Positions 1 through 7,114 of a DNA stretch of 64,000 bases are shown here, one piece after another. Origin of the DNA: Nocardioides aquaticus (GTDB taxonomy: Bacteria > Actinomycetota > Actinomycetes > Propionibacteriales > Nocardioidaceae); assembly GCF_018459925.1 (NCBI RefSeq), contig NZ_CP075371.1:4340001-4404000 (forward strand). Reading direction: 5' to 3'. A model generated the notes under the pieces. It was given only the letters and a program-made list of their open reading frames with translations, did not search any database and had not been told where the DNA came from. Each line of letters begins with the position of its first letter. Positions within the stretch are counted from its first letter, which is position 1. The position numbers and the translations under genes are program-made.

Positions 1-1
1 G

Positions 2-1132
2 GCGTCGTCCGGCGGGTCGCTCTTCGACCTCGGTGGCGGCGACGAGCCGGCCGCCGCGCCGGCTGCGAAGGCGTCCGACGCACCCGCCGAGGTGCCGGCC
101 GACAAGGGTCTGGGCGGCGGGTCGCTGTTCGACCTCGGCGGTGACGAGCCGGCTGCGAAGGCCGAGCCCGCCGCACCGGCGGCGGCCGAGCCGGCCCCGA
201 AGCCGGCGACGAAGCCGGCCACGGACCTCGGGTCCGGCGGGTCGCTCTTCGACGTGGAGGCCGACGAGCCCGCGCCGGCAGCACCCGCCGTCGACCCGAA
301 GCCCGCCGAACAGGCGACGGCCGAGCCGGACGCGACGACGGAGCCGGCGACGCCGGCCACGAAGCCGGCCACGGACCTCGGGTCCGGCGGGTCGCTCTTC
401 GACGTGGTGGCCAACGAGCCCGCGCCGGCAGCACCCGCCGCCGACCCGAAGCCCGCCGCCGAGGCGCCCGCGACCAAGGCCCCCGAAGAGGCCCCGGCGC
501 AGGCCACCCCGGCACCGGCCACCCCGGCACCGGCCTCCCCGGCACCGGCGTCGTCCGCCCGGTCGACCGACCCGACCCGCCGCTCGATGTTCGACATCGC
601 CGCCCCGGCCGCCCCGGCCGCAGCGGCAACGGCTCCCGCCGTCGCCGAGCCCGAGGCCCAGCCCGAGGCCGAGCCCGCACCCACACCCGGGGCCGTCGCG
701 AGCGAGCCTGAGGCCGCACCGGCCCCGACCGCGGTCACCCCGGCGCCCTCGACCGAGATCCCCGAGGGCGGGTCCCTCTTCGACCTCGGGGAGCCCACTG
801 CCCCGGCACCGGCCGCCCCCGCCCCCGCGGCGGCACCGGAGCCGGTCGCCGCGACCAGCCCGGCGCCGGCGGACGAGGACACCGAGACCGTGTCGGCCGA
901 CGCCATCGTGGCGGAGGCTGCCGAGGCCGGGATCACCGAGCCCGAGGCACAGGCAGAGGCCGAGGCGCGGACCGCCGAGGCCGGGCAGGCCGCCGAGGGC
1001 CAGCCCGCGGACGAGGCCGACGCCGCGGCCGAGCCCCCCGGGGACGCGGAGCAGCCGGCCCCGTCGGGCGAGCAGCACCAGCCGCGCACCGACGCCGACA
1101 TCAGCGGGTCGAGCAGCCTCTTCGACCTCTGA
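2..1132 (+). CDS. Ala/Pro-rich repeat protein with SLFD[LVI] motifs (5' end outside window)
   Basis: The reading frame is open from the window edge to a TGA at 1130-1132, so the start lies upstream. The protein is almost entirely Ala, Pro, Glu and Asp and should be disordered and acidic. Set into it are seven short hydrophobic motifs, GGSLFDL three times, GGSLFDV twice, RSMFDI once and a final SSSLFDL that is the very C-terminus. The linkers between them are PA/PE-rich. A 50-residue unit around two of the motifs is duplicated in tandem. I do not recognise the family. Evenly spaced SLFD[LVI] motifs on a flexible chain look like repeated docking motifs for a partner protein, but that is inference. 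An alternative start at 92 (ATG) would drop the first motif; because the same repeat pattern continues upstream of it, I prefer the open 5' frame. Confidence 0.75.
   Translation, partial: ASSGGSLFDLGGGDEPAAAPAAKASDAPAEVPADKGLGGGSLFDLGGDEPAAKAEPAAPAAAEPAPKPATKPATDLGSGGSLFDVEADEPAPAAPAVDPKPAEQATAEPDATTEPATPATKPATDLGSGGSLFDVVANEPAPAAPAADPKPAAEAPATKAPEEAPAQATPAPATPAPASPAPASSARSTDPTRRSMFDIAAPAAPAAAATAPAVAEPEAQPEAEPAPTPGAVASEPEAAPAPTAVTPAPSTEIPEGGSLFDLGEPTAPAPAAPAPAAAPEPVAATSPAPADEDTETVSADAIVAEAAEAGITEPEAQAEAEARTAEAGQAAEGQPADEADAAAEPPGDAEQPAPSGEQHQPRTDADISGSSSLFDL
211..458 (+). repeat. Tandem 150-bp coding repeat
   Basis: Bases 211-308 and 361-458 are nearly identical by eye (about 3 differences in 98 bases). 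They encode the 50-residue unit containing GSGGSLFDV followed by an Ala/Pro linker. The near identity at DNA level, including third codon positions, points to recent duplication or gene conversion within the repeat protein. Confidence 0.8.
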
Positions 1133-1156
1133 GTCCCGCCCGCCGGTCGGCCCGGT

Positions 1157-1209
1157 CATGACAGCAGCGGATCACTGCCAGCAGGTGGCAGTGATCCGCT
1201 GCTGTCATG
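1157..1209. terminator. Perfect 24-bp-stem palindrome, likely bidirectional terminator
   Basis: Arms 1157-1180 and 1186-1209 are exact reverse complements (24 bp) around the 5-base loop GCAGG. It lies between the converging repeat-protein gene and the DUF559 gene, and the latter's TGA (1207-1205) is inside the right arm. There is no T-tract, as is usual for high-G+C actinobacteria. The outer arm sequence GACAGCAGCGGATCACT is shared with the palindrome at 2253-2305 on the other side of the DUF559 gene. Confidence 0.75.
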
Positions 1210-2176
1210 CGGCGAGACCGGCAGGGCAGCCCGGACCGCACGGACGGGCGTACGCCTCCACCCCGTGCTGCCGCAGGAACGCCGCCACCTTGGCCGCGGT
1301 ACGGCACGGCCGGTCCAGCACCTGCCCCCAGCCGAGACGGACCGTGGTCCGTCCGGAGGCGGCGACGTCGAGGTCACGCTCGAGGTCGAGGTCCCGCGCC
1401 AGCGGGTCGTCGTGGTGCAGCCGACCGTCCAGCTCGACGACGGCGGCGCCGAGCGTCACGTCGCGGTAGACGACGCCGGCGACCCCCGCCTCCCGCCGTT
1501 GCCGCTCGGCCCGGGGCAGGCCGTGGGCGCGCTCCACCCCGGTCAGGTAGCGGTGCTCGAGCACCGAGCAGGTCCCCTCGGCGACGTCGCGCAGCACGTC
1601 CTGCGTCCAGCGGCGTCGGGGGTACCGCGTGCGCTGGGCCAGGGCGGCGACCAGCTGCGCGGCGGTCGTGCGCCGGGAGCCCGCCGCCCGCGCCAGCACC
1701 GCGACCCGGTCCAGCTCCGCGCCGGCCGCGGCGGCCGTGTCGAGCACCGCGTCGGCGTACCGCTGCCGCGGCGGTCCGAGGTTCCACAGCACGGTCTCGT
1801 CGAGGCGGGCCACCTGGTGCACGACCACCCCGTCGAGCGGGGACGGTCGGGAGCGGCTGCGGTCGACCGCCACGTGGACGGCCGGACGACCCCGGTCGGG
1901 CCGCCCCGGGACGGGACCGTCGTACGCGCGGAGCGCGGAGCCGCCGTGCAGGGCGGCGGGCCAGGTCGCGAGCACCGCAGCCCAGGCGTGCTGGGTCCAG
2001 GAGGGCCGGCCGGTGTGGTCGACGTAGACGCCGGGCAGCAGGGTGGTCCAGGTACGGCCCCGCAGCATCCGCCGGACGTCCGCCTCGCCGAGACCGGCCT
2101 CGAGGGCCTGGCGGCGCGCCACGACGCCGTCCTGCCGCTGGAGCAGGGCGCGTACGACGGCGGGCGACTCGTCCAC
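1205..2176 (-). CDS. AbiEi-like winged-helix + DUF559 (Vsr-like) nuclease-domain protein, paralogue 1
   Basis: The 323-residue protein has two parts. Residues 1-75 resemble the AbiEi-type winged-helix domain (QDGVVARRQALEAG, then LLPGVYVDHTGRPSW). The C-terminal third looks like a DUF559/Vsr-type PD-(D/E)XK nuclease fold: CSVLEHRYL, GVVYRDVTLG, VVELDGRLHHDD, RDL and R.GW.QV. The Asp of YRD and the Glu of VELDG are the likely metal ligands. It ends with a Cys pair (CGPGC). Two paralogues are at 54511 and 56548. No AbiEii toxin gene is adjacent, so a classic toxin-antitoxin role is not supported. The gene sits between two palindromes (1157 and 2253) with identical 17-base arms, and its stop codon is inside the first. 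Domain assignment is by motif; biochemical function is unknown. It could be a solitary defence or repair nuclease or a selfish endonuclease. Confidence 0.8.
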   Translation of the reverse strand: MDESPAVVRALLQRQDGVVARRQALEAGLGEADVRRMLRGRTWTTLLPGVYVDHTGRPSWTQHAWAAVLATWPAALHGGSALRAYDGPVPGRPDRGRPAVHVAVDRSRSRPSPLDGVVVHQVARLDETVLWNLGPPRQRYADAVLDTAAAAGAELDRVAVLARAAGSRRTTAAQLVAALAQRTRYPRRRWTQDVLRDVAEGTCSVLEHRYLTGVERAHGLPRAERQRREAGVAGVVYRDVTLGAAVVELDGRLHHDDPLARDLDLERDLDVAASGRTTVRLGWGQVLDRPCRTAAKVAAFLRQHGVEAYARPCGPGCPAGLAA

Positions 2177-2252
2177 GCCGCGCAGCCTGCGCCCGGAGGT
2201 GTCCGCGGCGCCAGGCCCGTGCCACCGACCTGTGGACGACCACGCCGCCCGC

Positions 2253-2305
2253 CATGACAGCAGCGGATCACTATCACCTGGTGGCAGTGATCCGCTGCTG
2301 TCGTG
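2253..2305. repeat. Palindrome matching the one at 1157 (upstream side of DUF559 gene)
   Basis: Arms 2256-2272 (GACAGCAGCGGATCACT) and 2286-2302 are exact reverse complements of 17 bp. The centre 2275-2283 is CACC-T-GGTG. The 17-base arms are identical to those of the palindrome at 1157-1209, so the DUF559 gene lies between two copies of one element about 1.1 kb apart. It is 77 bases upstream of that gene's start and 18 bases beyond the stop of the 2323-2646 gene, so it could also terminate that operon. Confidence 0.7.
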
Positions 2306-2322
2306 TGCCGGGCAGGCGGGCC

Positions 2323-2646
2323 TCAGCCTCCGGCGGTGTCGTCCTCCTGCACCGGCACCACGACCGGACGCACGCGGGCCCAGACCACGAAGCCCACGCC
2401 CACCACGAGCAGCACGATCCCGGCGATCAGGTTGCTGTTGTAGTCGTCGGGGTCGGCGACCCCCGGCGTGCTCTCGGTGAAGAGACCGGTGACGGTGAGG
2501 ATCACCCCGTAGACGGCCAGCAGGCCGCCGATGACGTTGCGGATGTCGAAGGCGCCGGCGGTGTGCGTGCGTTCCTCGAAGGCCGCCTTCTCGGTCTCGG
2601 ACATCGACGCCTCGGCGGGCGACCCGGACTGGTGCTCGTTGCTCAT
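2323..2646 (-). CDS. Small two-TM membrane protein, likely symporter partner
   Basis: The protein has 107 residues with a polar, acidic N-terminus of about 35 residues. Two predicted membrane spans follow (VIGGLLAVYGVILTVTGLF and LIAGIVLLVVGVGFVVWA), then a short charged tail. It starts 11 bases after the stop of the sodium:solute symporter gene and is clearly in the same operon. Small membrane proteins downstream of or next to SSS-family transporters are common in actinobacteria and may act as accessory subunits. This one does not show an obvious DUF485 signature to me, so the functional link rests on position only. The 2253 palindrome follows it and may end the transcript. Confidence 0.75.
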   Translation of the reverse strand: MSNEHQSGSPAEASMSETEKAAFEERTHTAGAFDIRNVIGGLLAVYGVILTVTGLFTESTPGVADPDDYNSNLIAGIVLLVVGVGFVVWARVRPVVVPVQEDDTAGG

Positions 2647-2656
2647 GCGGTGCTCC

Positions 2657-4462
2657 TCAGAAGGCGAAGTTCAGGGCGATGACCATCACCAGGGCGATGC
2701 CGGCCAGCGGCATGGTGCGTCGGTACCACGGGTAGCCGGCCTCCTCGGCGTCGACGAGGTCCTCCTTGGGCGTCTCGGAGTAGACCAGGCCCCGGAGCTC
2801 GGCCGGGTCCTTGGGCTTGGTCACCAGCGACACGACCACGCTGAGGACGATGTCGACGACGAAGGCCGTCGCCGCGGCGACGAAGGCGGCGCCCTGGCCC
2901 CCCAGCGGGATGACCCCGAGGCTGGCCGCGCCGAACGCGTCCTCGGAGAGGAACGCGACCAGCACCGCGGACAAGGTGCCGGCGACCAGGCCGACCCAGC
3001 CGGCGGTCGGCGTCATCCGCTTCCAGAACATGCCGAGGATGAAGGTGGCGAACAGCGGGGCGTTGAAGAACCCGAACAGGGTCTGCAGGTAGTCCATGAT
3101 GTTGGTGAAGCCCGAGGCGAACACGGCCGTGCCGATCGCCACGACCGCCGCCACGACCGTGGCCCACCGGCCCACGCGCAGGTAGTAGTCGTCGGAGCGG
3201 TCCTTGACGACGTACTGCTCCCAGAGGTCGTAGGACAGCACGGTGTTGAACGCAGAGATGTTGGCGGCCATGCCGGCCATGAACGCGGCGAGCAGGCCCG
3301 CGATGGCCAGGCCCAGCAGGCCGTTGGGAAGCACGTCGCGCATCAGGTAGAGCAGCGCGTCGTTGTACTGCACCGTCCCCTCGGCCCCGCCGGCCACGGT
3401 CTCGCCGGCCTTGAGGTCGGCGATCTCGGAGACCAGGACGGCGGCGATCATGCCCGGCACGATCGTGACGAACGGGATGAACATCTTCGGGAAGGCGCCG
3501 ATGATCGGCGTCTTGCGGGCCGCGGAGATGGAGTTCGAGGCCATCGCGCGCTGGACCTCGACGAAGTTCGTCGTCCAGTAGCCGAAGGACAGCACGAAGC
3601 CGAGCCCGAAGACGATCCCGACCACCGACAGGAAGTCGTTGGAGAAGCCGGAGAGCGCGTTGCCCGGCCAGGAGTTCAGCTGCTCGGAGGCGGTCGCCGA
3701 GGCCGGGTTGCTCGCGGCGGCCTCGGTGATCCTGTCCTTGAGCCCGCCCCAGCCACCGACGCGGTGCAGGCCGATCAGGGTCAGCGGCAGCAGCGAGGCC
3801 ACGATCACGAAGAACTGCAGCACCTCGTTGTAGATCGCCGCGCTCAGCCCGCCCAGGGTGATGTAGGACAGCACGACGATCGCGGCCACGACCAGCGAGA
3901 GGTAGAGGTTCCAGCCGAGCATCGCCTGGATGATGCTGCCGAGCAGGTAGAGGTTCACCCCGGCGATCAGCAGCTGGGCCAGGGCGAAGGACAGCGCGTT
4001 GACGAGGTGGGCGCCCGTACCGAAGCGGCGGCGCATGAACTCGGGCACCGAGCGCACCTTGGAGCCGTAGTAGAACGGCATCATCACCACGCCGAGGAAC
4101 AGCATGGCCGGGATCGCGCCGATCCAGAAGTAGTGGGTCGCGGGCAGGCCGAACTCGGCCCCGGACGCCGACATCCCCATGATCTCGACGGCGCCGAGGT
4201 TGGCGGAGATGAAGGCGAGGCCGGTGACCCAGGCCGGCAACGACCGGCCGGACAGGAAGAAGTCCACCGAGTCCGAGACCTGGCGGCGGGCGAGGACGCC
4301 GATCCCGAGGACGACGAGGAAGTACAGCGCGACGATCAGGTAGTCGACGAAGCTCGCCGAGATGATCGTGGCCTGGGGGATGACGGGCAGCACCGGTGGA
4401 TTCCACACCTCGGACCGGCGGTTGCACAAGACCCCAGGGGGACCTTTGGCCCCATCCGACAC
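2657..4462 (-). CDS. Sodium:solute symporter (SSS) family transporter
   Basis: The protein is 601 residues from the GTG at 4462, with about 14 hydrophobic spans. It should import an organic solute with Na+ across the cytoplasmic membrane. Family features are the N-terminal DYLIVALYFLVVLGIGV span, the FFLSGRSLPAWVTGLAF segment after the first loop, and the GLLAAFMAGMAANISAFNTV stretch in the SSS core. The length suits the SSS family, with a C-terminal extra span ending in the cytoplasm or membrane. Substrate is not deducible; the pattern is closer to sugar/solute-type members than to PutP. The start is uncertain: residues 1-28 precede any membrane segment, there is no clear ribosome binding site, and in-frame GTG codons at 4408 and 4393 are plausible. 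It is followed at 11 bases by a small membrane protein. Confidence 0.88.
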   Translation of the reverse strand: MSDGAKGPPGVLCNRRSEVWNPPVLPVIPQATIISASFVDYLIVALYFLVVLGIGVLARRQVSDSVDFFLSGRSLPAWVTGLAFISANLGAVEIMGMSASGAEFGLPATHYFWIGAIPAMLFLGVVMMPFYYGSKVRSVPEFMRRRFGTGAHLVNALSFALAQLLIAGVNLYLLGSIIQAMLGWNLYLSLVVAAIVVLSYITLGGLSAAIYNEVLQFFVIVASLLPLTLIGLHRVGGWGGLKDRITEAAASNPASATASEQLNSWPGNALSGFSNDFLSVVGIVFGLGFVLSFGYWTTNFVEVQRAMASNSISAARKTPIIGAFPKMFIPFVTIVPGMIAAVLVSEIADLKAGETVAGGAEGTVQYNDALLYLMRDVLPNGLLGLAIAGLLAAFMAGMAANISAFNTVLSYDLWEQYVVKDRSDDYYLRVGRWATVVAAVVAIGTAVFASGFTNIMDYLQTLFGFFNAPLFATFILGMFWKRMTPTAGWVGLVAGTLSAVLVAFLSEDAFGAASLGVIPLGGQGAAFVAAATAFVVDIVLSVVVSLVTKPKDPAELRGLVYSETPKEDLVDAEEAGYPWYRRTMPLAGIALVMVIALNFAF

Positions 4463-4499
4463 TCACGCACCGCCGCCGCTGGTCGCACTGGCGGCACCT

Positions 4500-4551
4500 C
4501 GACGTCACCACACCCTTGTCGTGACGTCACAATGATGTCAGAGTGGCGTCA
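4500..4551 (+). promoter_or_regulatory. Direct-repeat operator (11-bp spacing) overlapping the start of the RHH gene
   Basis: TGACGTCA (4522-4529), TGATGTCA (4533-4540) and TGGCGTCA (4544-4551) follow each other with an exact 11-base period. A fourth copy, CGACGTCA, is at 4500-4507, two periods before the first. The last copy overlaps the ATG of the ribbon-helix-helix gene. Tandem half-sites one helical turn apart are typical of ribbon-helix-helix operators, so autoregulation is likely. This is inference from spacing; the gene has no clear Shine-Dalgarno and may be nearly leaderless. Confidence 0.6.
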
Positions 4552-5084
4552 TGGACCTGACCCCGTACGTCGAGAGCCTCCGCCGCGACCTGCTCGCCGC
4601 CGCCGGGGCCGACGAGCAGACCCACGCGGTCGCCGAGCGACTGGGGTACGCCCTCGAGCCGGCCGCCCGCCTGGCCCTGATGGAGGCGGTCTCCCACGCC
4701 GCCGCCGAGATCACCGCCGAGATGGCCGGCGGAGGCGTCGACGTCCGCCTCGACGGCCGCGACCTCGACTTCGTCGTCCATGGCGGCACCGCGGGCGTGC
4801 CGACGCCGCCGGTGCCGCCCGCGCCGCCCGCGCCCCCGGAGACCGACGAGGACGGCGGCGTCGCCCGGATCACGCTGCGGCTGCCCGAGCACCTGAAGAA
4901 CAAGGCCGAGGAGGCCGCCGCCGGCGCCGGGCACTCCCTGAACACCTGGCTGGTGAACGTCGTGCGCGACGCGACCCGCGAGGGCGCGGCCCGGGTCGAC
5001 GTCGACCTCTCCAGCCTCCCGCTGACCGGCGGGTTCGACCCGTTCGGCCACCGCGCCGGCCGTCGTACGACCGGCTGGCTCTGA
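4551..5084 (+). CDS. HicB-like ribbon-helix-helix DNA-binding protein
   Basis: The protein has 177 residues. An N-terminal alpha-helical region (about 1-65) is followed by a proline-rich linker (PPVPPAPPAPP near residues 85-98). A ribbon-helix-helix domain then spans about 104-145: ARITLRLPEHLKNKAEEAAA gives the strand and first helix, and HSLNTWLVNVVRDA the second. It heads an operon with the DUF4097 gene 37 bases downstream. Annotation pipelines call such proteins HicB-family antitoxins, but no HicA-type toxin is present, so I read it as a transcription factor controlling the DUF4097 gene and itself. The three 11-bp-spaced TGNNGTCA repeats across its start codon support autoregulation. Confidence 0.8.
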   Translation: MDLTPYVESLRRDLLAAAGADEQTHAVAERLGYALEPAARLALMEAVSHAAAEITAEMAGGGVDVRLDGRDLDFVVHGGTAGVPTPPVPPAPPAPPETDEDGGVARITLRLPEHLKNKAEEAAAGAGHSLNTWLVNVVRDATREGAARVDVDLSSLPLTGGFDPFGHRAGRRTTGWL

Positions 5085-5121
5085 CCACCACCGACCGCCC
5101 CACCCGAACCCGAGGAGCCCC

Positions 5122-5952
5122 ATGACCGCCATCCGCGACCACGCCTTCGACACCCCCGAGCCGGTCCGCCTCCTCGCGCGTCTGGGCCGCGGCAGCCTGA
5201 CCGCCACGACCGAGGACACCGCCACGGCGTCGGTCAAGGTCACCGGCTGGCACGCCCGCGACGTCGTCGTCGACCTCGTCGACGGCACCCTGTCGGTGAC
5301 CGTCCCCCAGCACAGGGGGTTCGCCGAGCGCGACATCGAGGTCGACGTCGAGGTGGTGCTCCCCACCGGCAGCGACCTCGACGTGCGGACCGGCACCGCC
5401 GACCTGCGGGCCGAGGGCTCGTACGGCGCGGCGTCGCTGCGCAGCGGCAGCGGGGCGCTGGTGGTCGACACCCTCACCGGGGCCGGCCTGGTCGAGACCG
5501 GCTCCGGTGACGTGCACCTGGCCCGCGTCGGGGGCGAGCTGCAGGTCAAGTGCGGCAGCGGCGACGTGACTGTCGAGCACGCCGCGGCGGCCGTCGTCGT
5601 GTCCACGGGCTCCGGCGACGTCCGGCTCGGCGAGGTGCTCGGCGACCTCGCCGTGAAGACCGGGTCCGGCGACCTGCACGTCGCCCGGCCCCTCGGCGAC
5701 GTCACGATGACCAGCGGCAGCGGCGACGTCGTGGTGGACCGGGCCGCGGCGACCACGATCACCCTGCGCGGCGCCTCGACCGACGCGCGGGTCGCGATCC
5801 CCGTGGACCTGCCCGTGTGGACCGACGTGACCAGCCTCAGCGGCTCGGTCCGCGCCGACACCTCCCCGCGCGGCGAGCCCACCGACGACCGCCCCCACCT
5901 GACCCTGCGGGTCAGCACCGTGAGCGGCGACGTCCACCTGCTCGACGCCTGA
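5122..5952 (+). CDS. DUF4097-family putative adhesin/beta-helix protein
   Basis: The protein has 276 residues with no signal peptide or membrane segment. The central part is a ladder of short repeats rich in SGSG-D-[VL] (RSGSGALVVD, ETGSGDVHLARV, KCGSGDVTV, STGSGDVRLGEV, KTGSGDLHVARP, TSGSGDVVVD), each about 19 residues. This is the hallmark of the DUF4097 parallel beta-solenoid. Members often accompany regulators or membrane-stress genes. The proposed adhesin name has little experimental basis, and this copy is predicted cytosolic. GAGGAGC lies just before the ATG at 5122. It is second in an operon after the ribbon-helix-helix gene and is followed by a 49-residue basic protein. Confidence 0.88.
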   Translation: MTAIRDHAFDTPEPVRLLARLGRGSLTATTEDTATASVKVTGWHARDVVVDLVDGTLSVTVPQHRGFAERDIEVDVEVVLPTGSDLDVRTGTADLRAEGSYGAASLRSGSGALVVDTLTGAGLVETGSGDVHLARVGGELQVKCGSGDVTVEHAAAAVVVSTGSGDVRLGEVLGDLAVKTGSGDLHVARPLGDVTMTSGSGDVVVDRAAATTITLRGASTDARVAIPVDLPVWTDVTSLSGSVRADTSPRGEPTDDRPHLTLRVSTVSGDVHLLDA

Positions 5953-5964
5953 CCCCGTACCTCC

Positions 5965-5989
5965 GACCCGACCCGACCCGACCCGACCC
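5965..5989 (+). repeat. Pentanucleotide tandem repeat (GACCC)x5
   Basis: Five perfect copies of GACCC lie between the DUF4097 stop and the AAGGAG ribosome binding site of the next small gene. Such a tract can vary in copy number and could tune spacing of the 5' side of that gene. No further function is visible. Confidence 0.85.
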
Positions 5990-6002
5990 GAAGGAGACCC
6001 TC

Positions 6003-6152
6003 ATGCACGAGTTCCGCCCGCTCGCCGAGATCGAGGCGCGTCAGCGATCCGCCGACCGCACCACCGCCACCCGCTACGCCCGTCCCGGCGTCCCCGGCAC
6101 CACCCGTCGCCGGCGTGGTCAGCCGCGCATCGACACGCCCTCGCGCCAGTAG
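6003..6152 (+). CDS. Small basic protein (49 aa), third gene of the RHH/DUF4097 operon
   Basis: The ATG at 6003 is preceded by a strong AAGGAG ribosome binding site (5991-5996). The frame ends at a TAG at 6150-6152, giving a 49-residue, very Arg-rich protein that starts MHEFRPLAEIEARQ and carries RRRRGQPRID near its end. The first 15 residues could form an amphipathic helix; the rest is likely disordered and could bind nucleic acid or membrane. It overlaps the 3' end of the convergent siderophore-interacting gene by 34 bases. The ribosome binding site and the operon position are the reasons for accepting it. Function is unknown. Confidence 0.6.
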   Translation: MHEFRPLAEIEARQRSADRTTATRYARPGVPGTTRRRRGQPRIDTPSRQ

Positions 6153-7114
6153 CCCATGAAGGCGACCTGGCCGCGGTCGACGCCGCGCTCGCGCACCAGG
6201 TGGCGACGCAGACCGGTCACCACCTTCGACTCCCCCGCGATCCACGCGTACAGGCCCTCACGGACGTCCGCACCGGGGTCGGGCGCGATCTGCTCCCCCG
6301 ACGAGGAGTAGACCGGCGTCTCCCACACGTTCGGGTCGACCTCGTCGTCGTCGACCTCGGGCAGCTCCCGGGGGTCGACCCCGAGACGGGCGACGGTCGC
6401 GGCGTGCAGCAGGTCCCCCCGCGCCGCCCCGTCCCGCGGGAGCCAGTGCACCTCGACACCCGCCGGGCCCTCGAGGGCCTGCACGTCCGCGGAGGTCGGC
6501 ACCTCGAGCAGCGCGCACCCCGCGGCGTCCGGCCCGAGGTCGCGCAGGATGCCGGCCACCGCCGGCACCGCGGTCTCGTCGGCGACGAGGAGGACCCGGT
6601 CGGTCGGCGCCGGCGCGAACTCGCGCCCGCCGAACTCGTGGCCGCGCCGCGGGACCAGCACCAGCAGCCGGTCACCCTCGGCGGCCGCCGAGGCCCACCG
6701 GTTGCCCGGCCCGTCCGGCTCCCCGTCCACGTGCTCGTGCACGACGATGTCCACCACCAGGCGGCGGTGCTCGCCGAGCCCGCGCACGTCGCGGACGGTG
6801 TAGGTGCGCATGCTGCCGCGCTCCTCCTCCGGCAGCGCCTGCCACGCCTCCCACCAGGTCGCGCCGGCCATCGGCAGCTGCGGCAGCGAGCCGTCGTCGC
6901 AGGGGAAGATCACCTTGAAGCGCTGGTCCAGCCAGCTGCCGTCGACGTCCATCTCGGCCAGGCAGGCCCCACCGAGCTCGACCCGGACGAACGACGGCGA
7001 GAGCCGGTCGACCGAGGCCACCTCCACCTCGCCGAGCACGAGCGGCAGCTCGGCGGGCTCGGTCATGCCGGGGTCGGTCGTTCCGGGGTCGGTCGTGCCG
7101 GGGTCGGTCGTCAT
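6119..7114 (-). CDS. Siderophore-interacting protein (SIP, FAD-dependent ferric reductase family)
   Basis: The protein has up to 331 residues. The N-terminal FAD-binding barrel includes SFVRVELGGACLAEMDVDGS and a RTYTVRDV motif, the R-x-Y-[ST]-type flavin-binding signature of the ferredoxin reductase fold. A Rossmann-like C-terminal domain follows (RVLLVADETAVPAVAGIL). SIP proteins such as ViuB/YqjH release iron from imported ferric siderophores in the cytoplasm. The first 15 residues are three TTDPG repeats from 15-base DNA repeats, and the ATG at 7066 (MTEPAELPL) is an alternative start. Its start overlaps the ATPase stop by 4 bases (ATGA), placing it last in the iron-uptake operon behind the IdeR box at 11097. 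Confidence 0.9.
   Translation of the reverse strand: MTTDPGTTDPGTTDPGMTEPAELPLVLGEVEVASVDRLSPSFVRVELGGACLAEMDVDGSWLDQRFKVIFPCDDGSLPQLPMAGATWWEAWQALPEEERGSMRTYTVRDVRGLGEHRRLVVDIVVHEHVDGEPDGPGNRWASAAAEGDRLLVLVPRRGHEFGGREFAPAPTDRVLLVADETAVPAVAGILRDLGPDAAGCALLEVPTSADVQALEGPAGVEVHWLPRDGAARGDLLHAATVARLGVDPRELPEVDDDEVDPNVWETPVYSSSGEQIAPDPGADVREGLYAWIAGESKVVTGLRRHLVRERGVDRGQVAFMGYWREGVSMRG

Noticed and set aside
1809..1817. Extra CACCTGGTG core within DUF559 gene 1
   Set aside because: It is in coding sequence (a frequent His/Leu/Val codon context) and has no surrounding inverted repeat of the family type.
1205..2176. Classic AbiE toxin-antitoxin locus
   Set aside because: No AbiEii-type nucleotidyltransferase toxin gene is next to any of the three AbiEi-like genes, and a nuclease-like domain is fused instead.
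1265..2257. Long plus-strand frame antisense to the DUF559 gene (about 330 codons)
   Set aside because: Composition is that of a high-G+C shadow frame, with no recognisable domain; the minus-strand gene has clear AbiEi and DUF559 motifs.
4551..5084. HicAB toxin-antitoxin pair
   Set aside because: The HicB-like protein has no HicA neighbour; the adjacent gene is DUF4097.
2531..5125. 864-codon plus-strand frame opposite the symporter
   Set aside because: Asp/His/Arg-rich antisense shadow of the membrane protein gene with no domain features.
5965..5989. Regulatory repeat array
   Set aside because: The (GACCC)5 run has no dyad or known binding pattern; listed only as a simple repeat.
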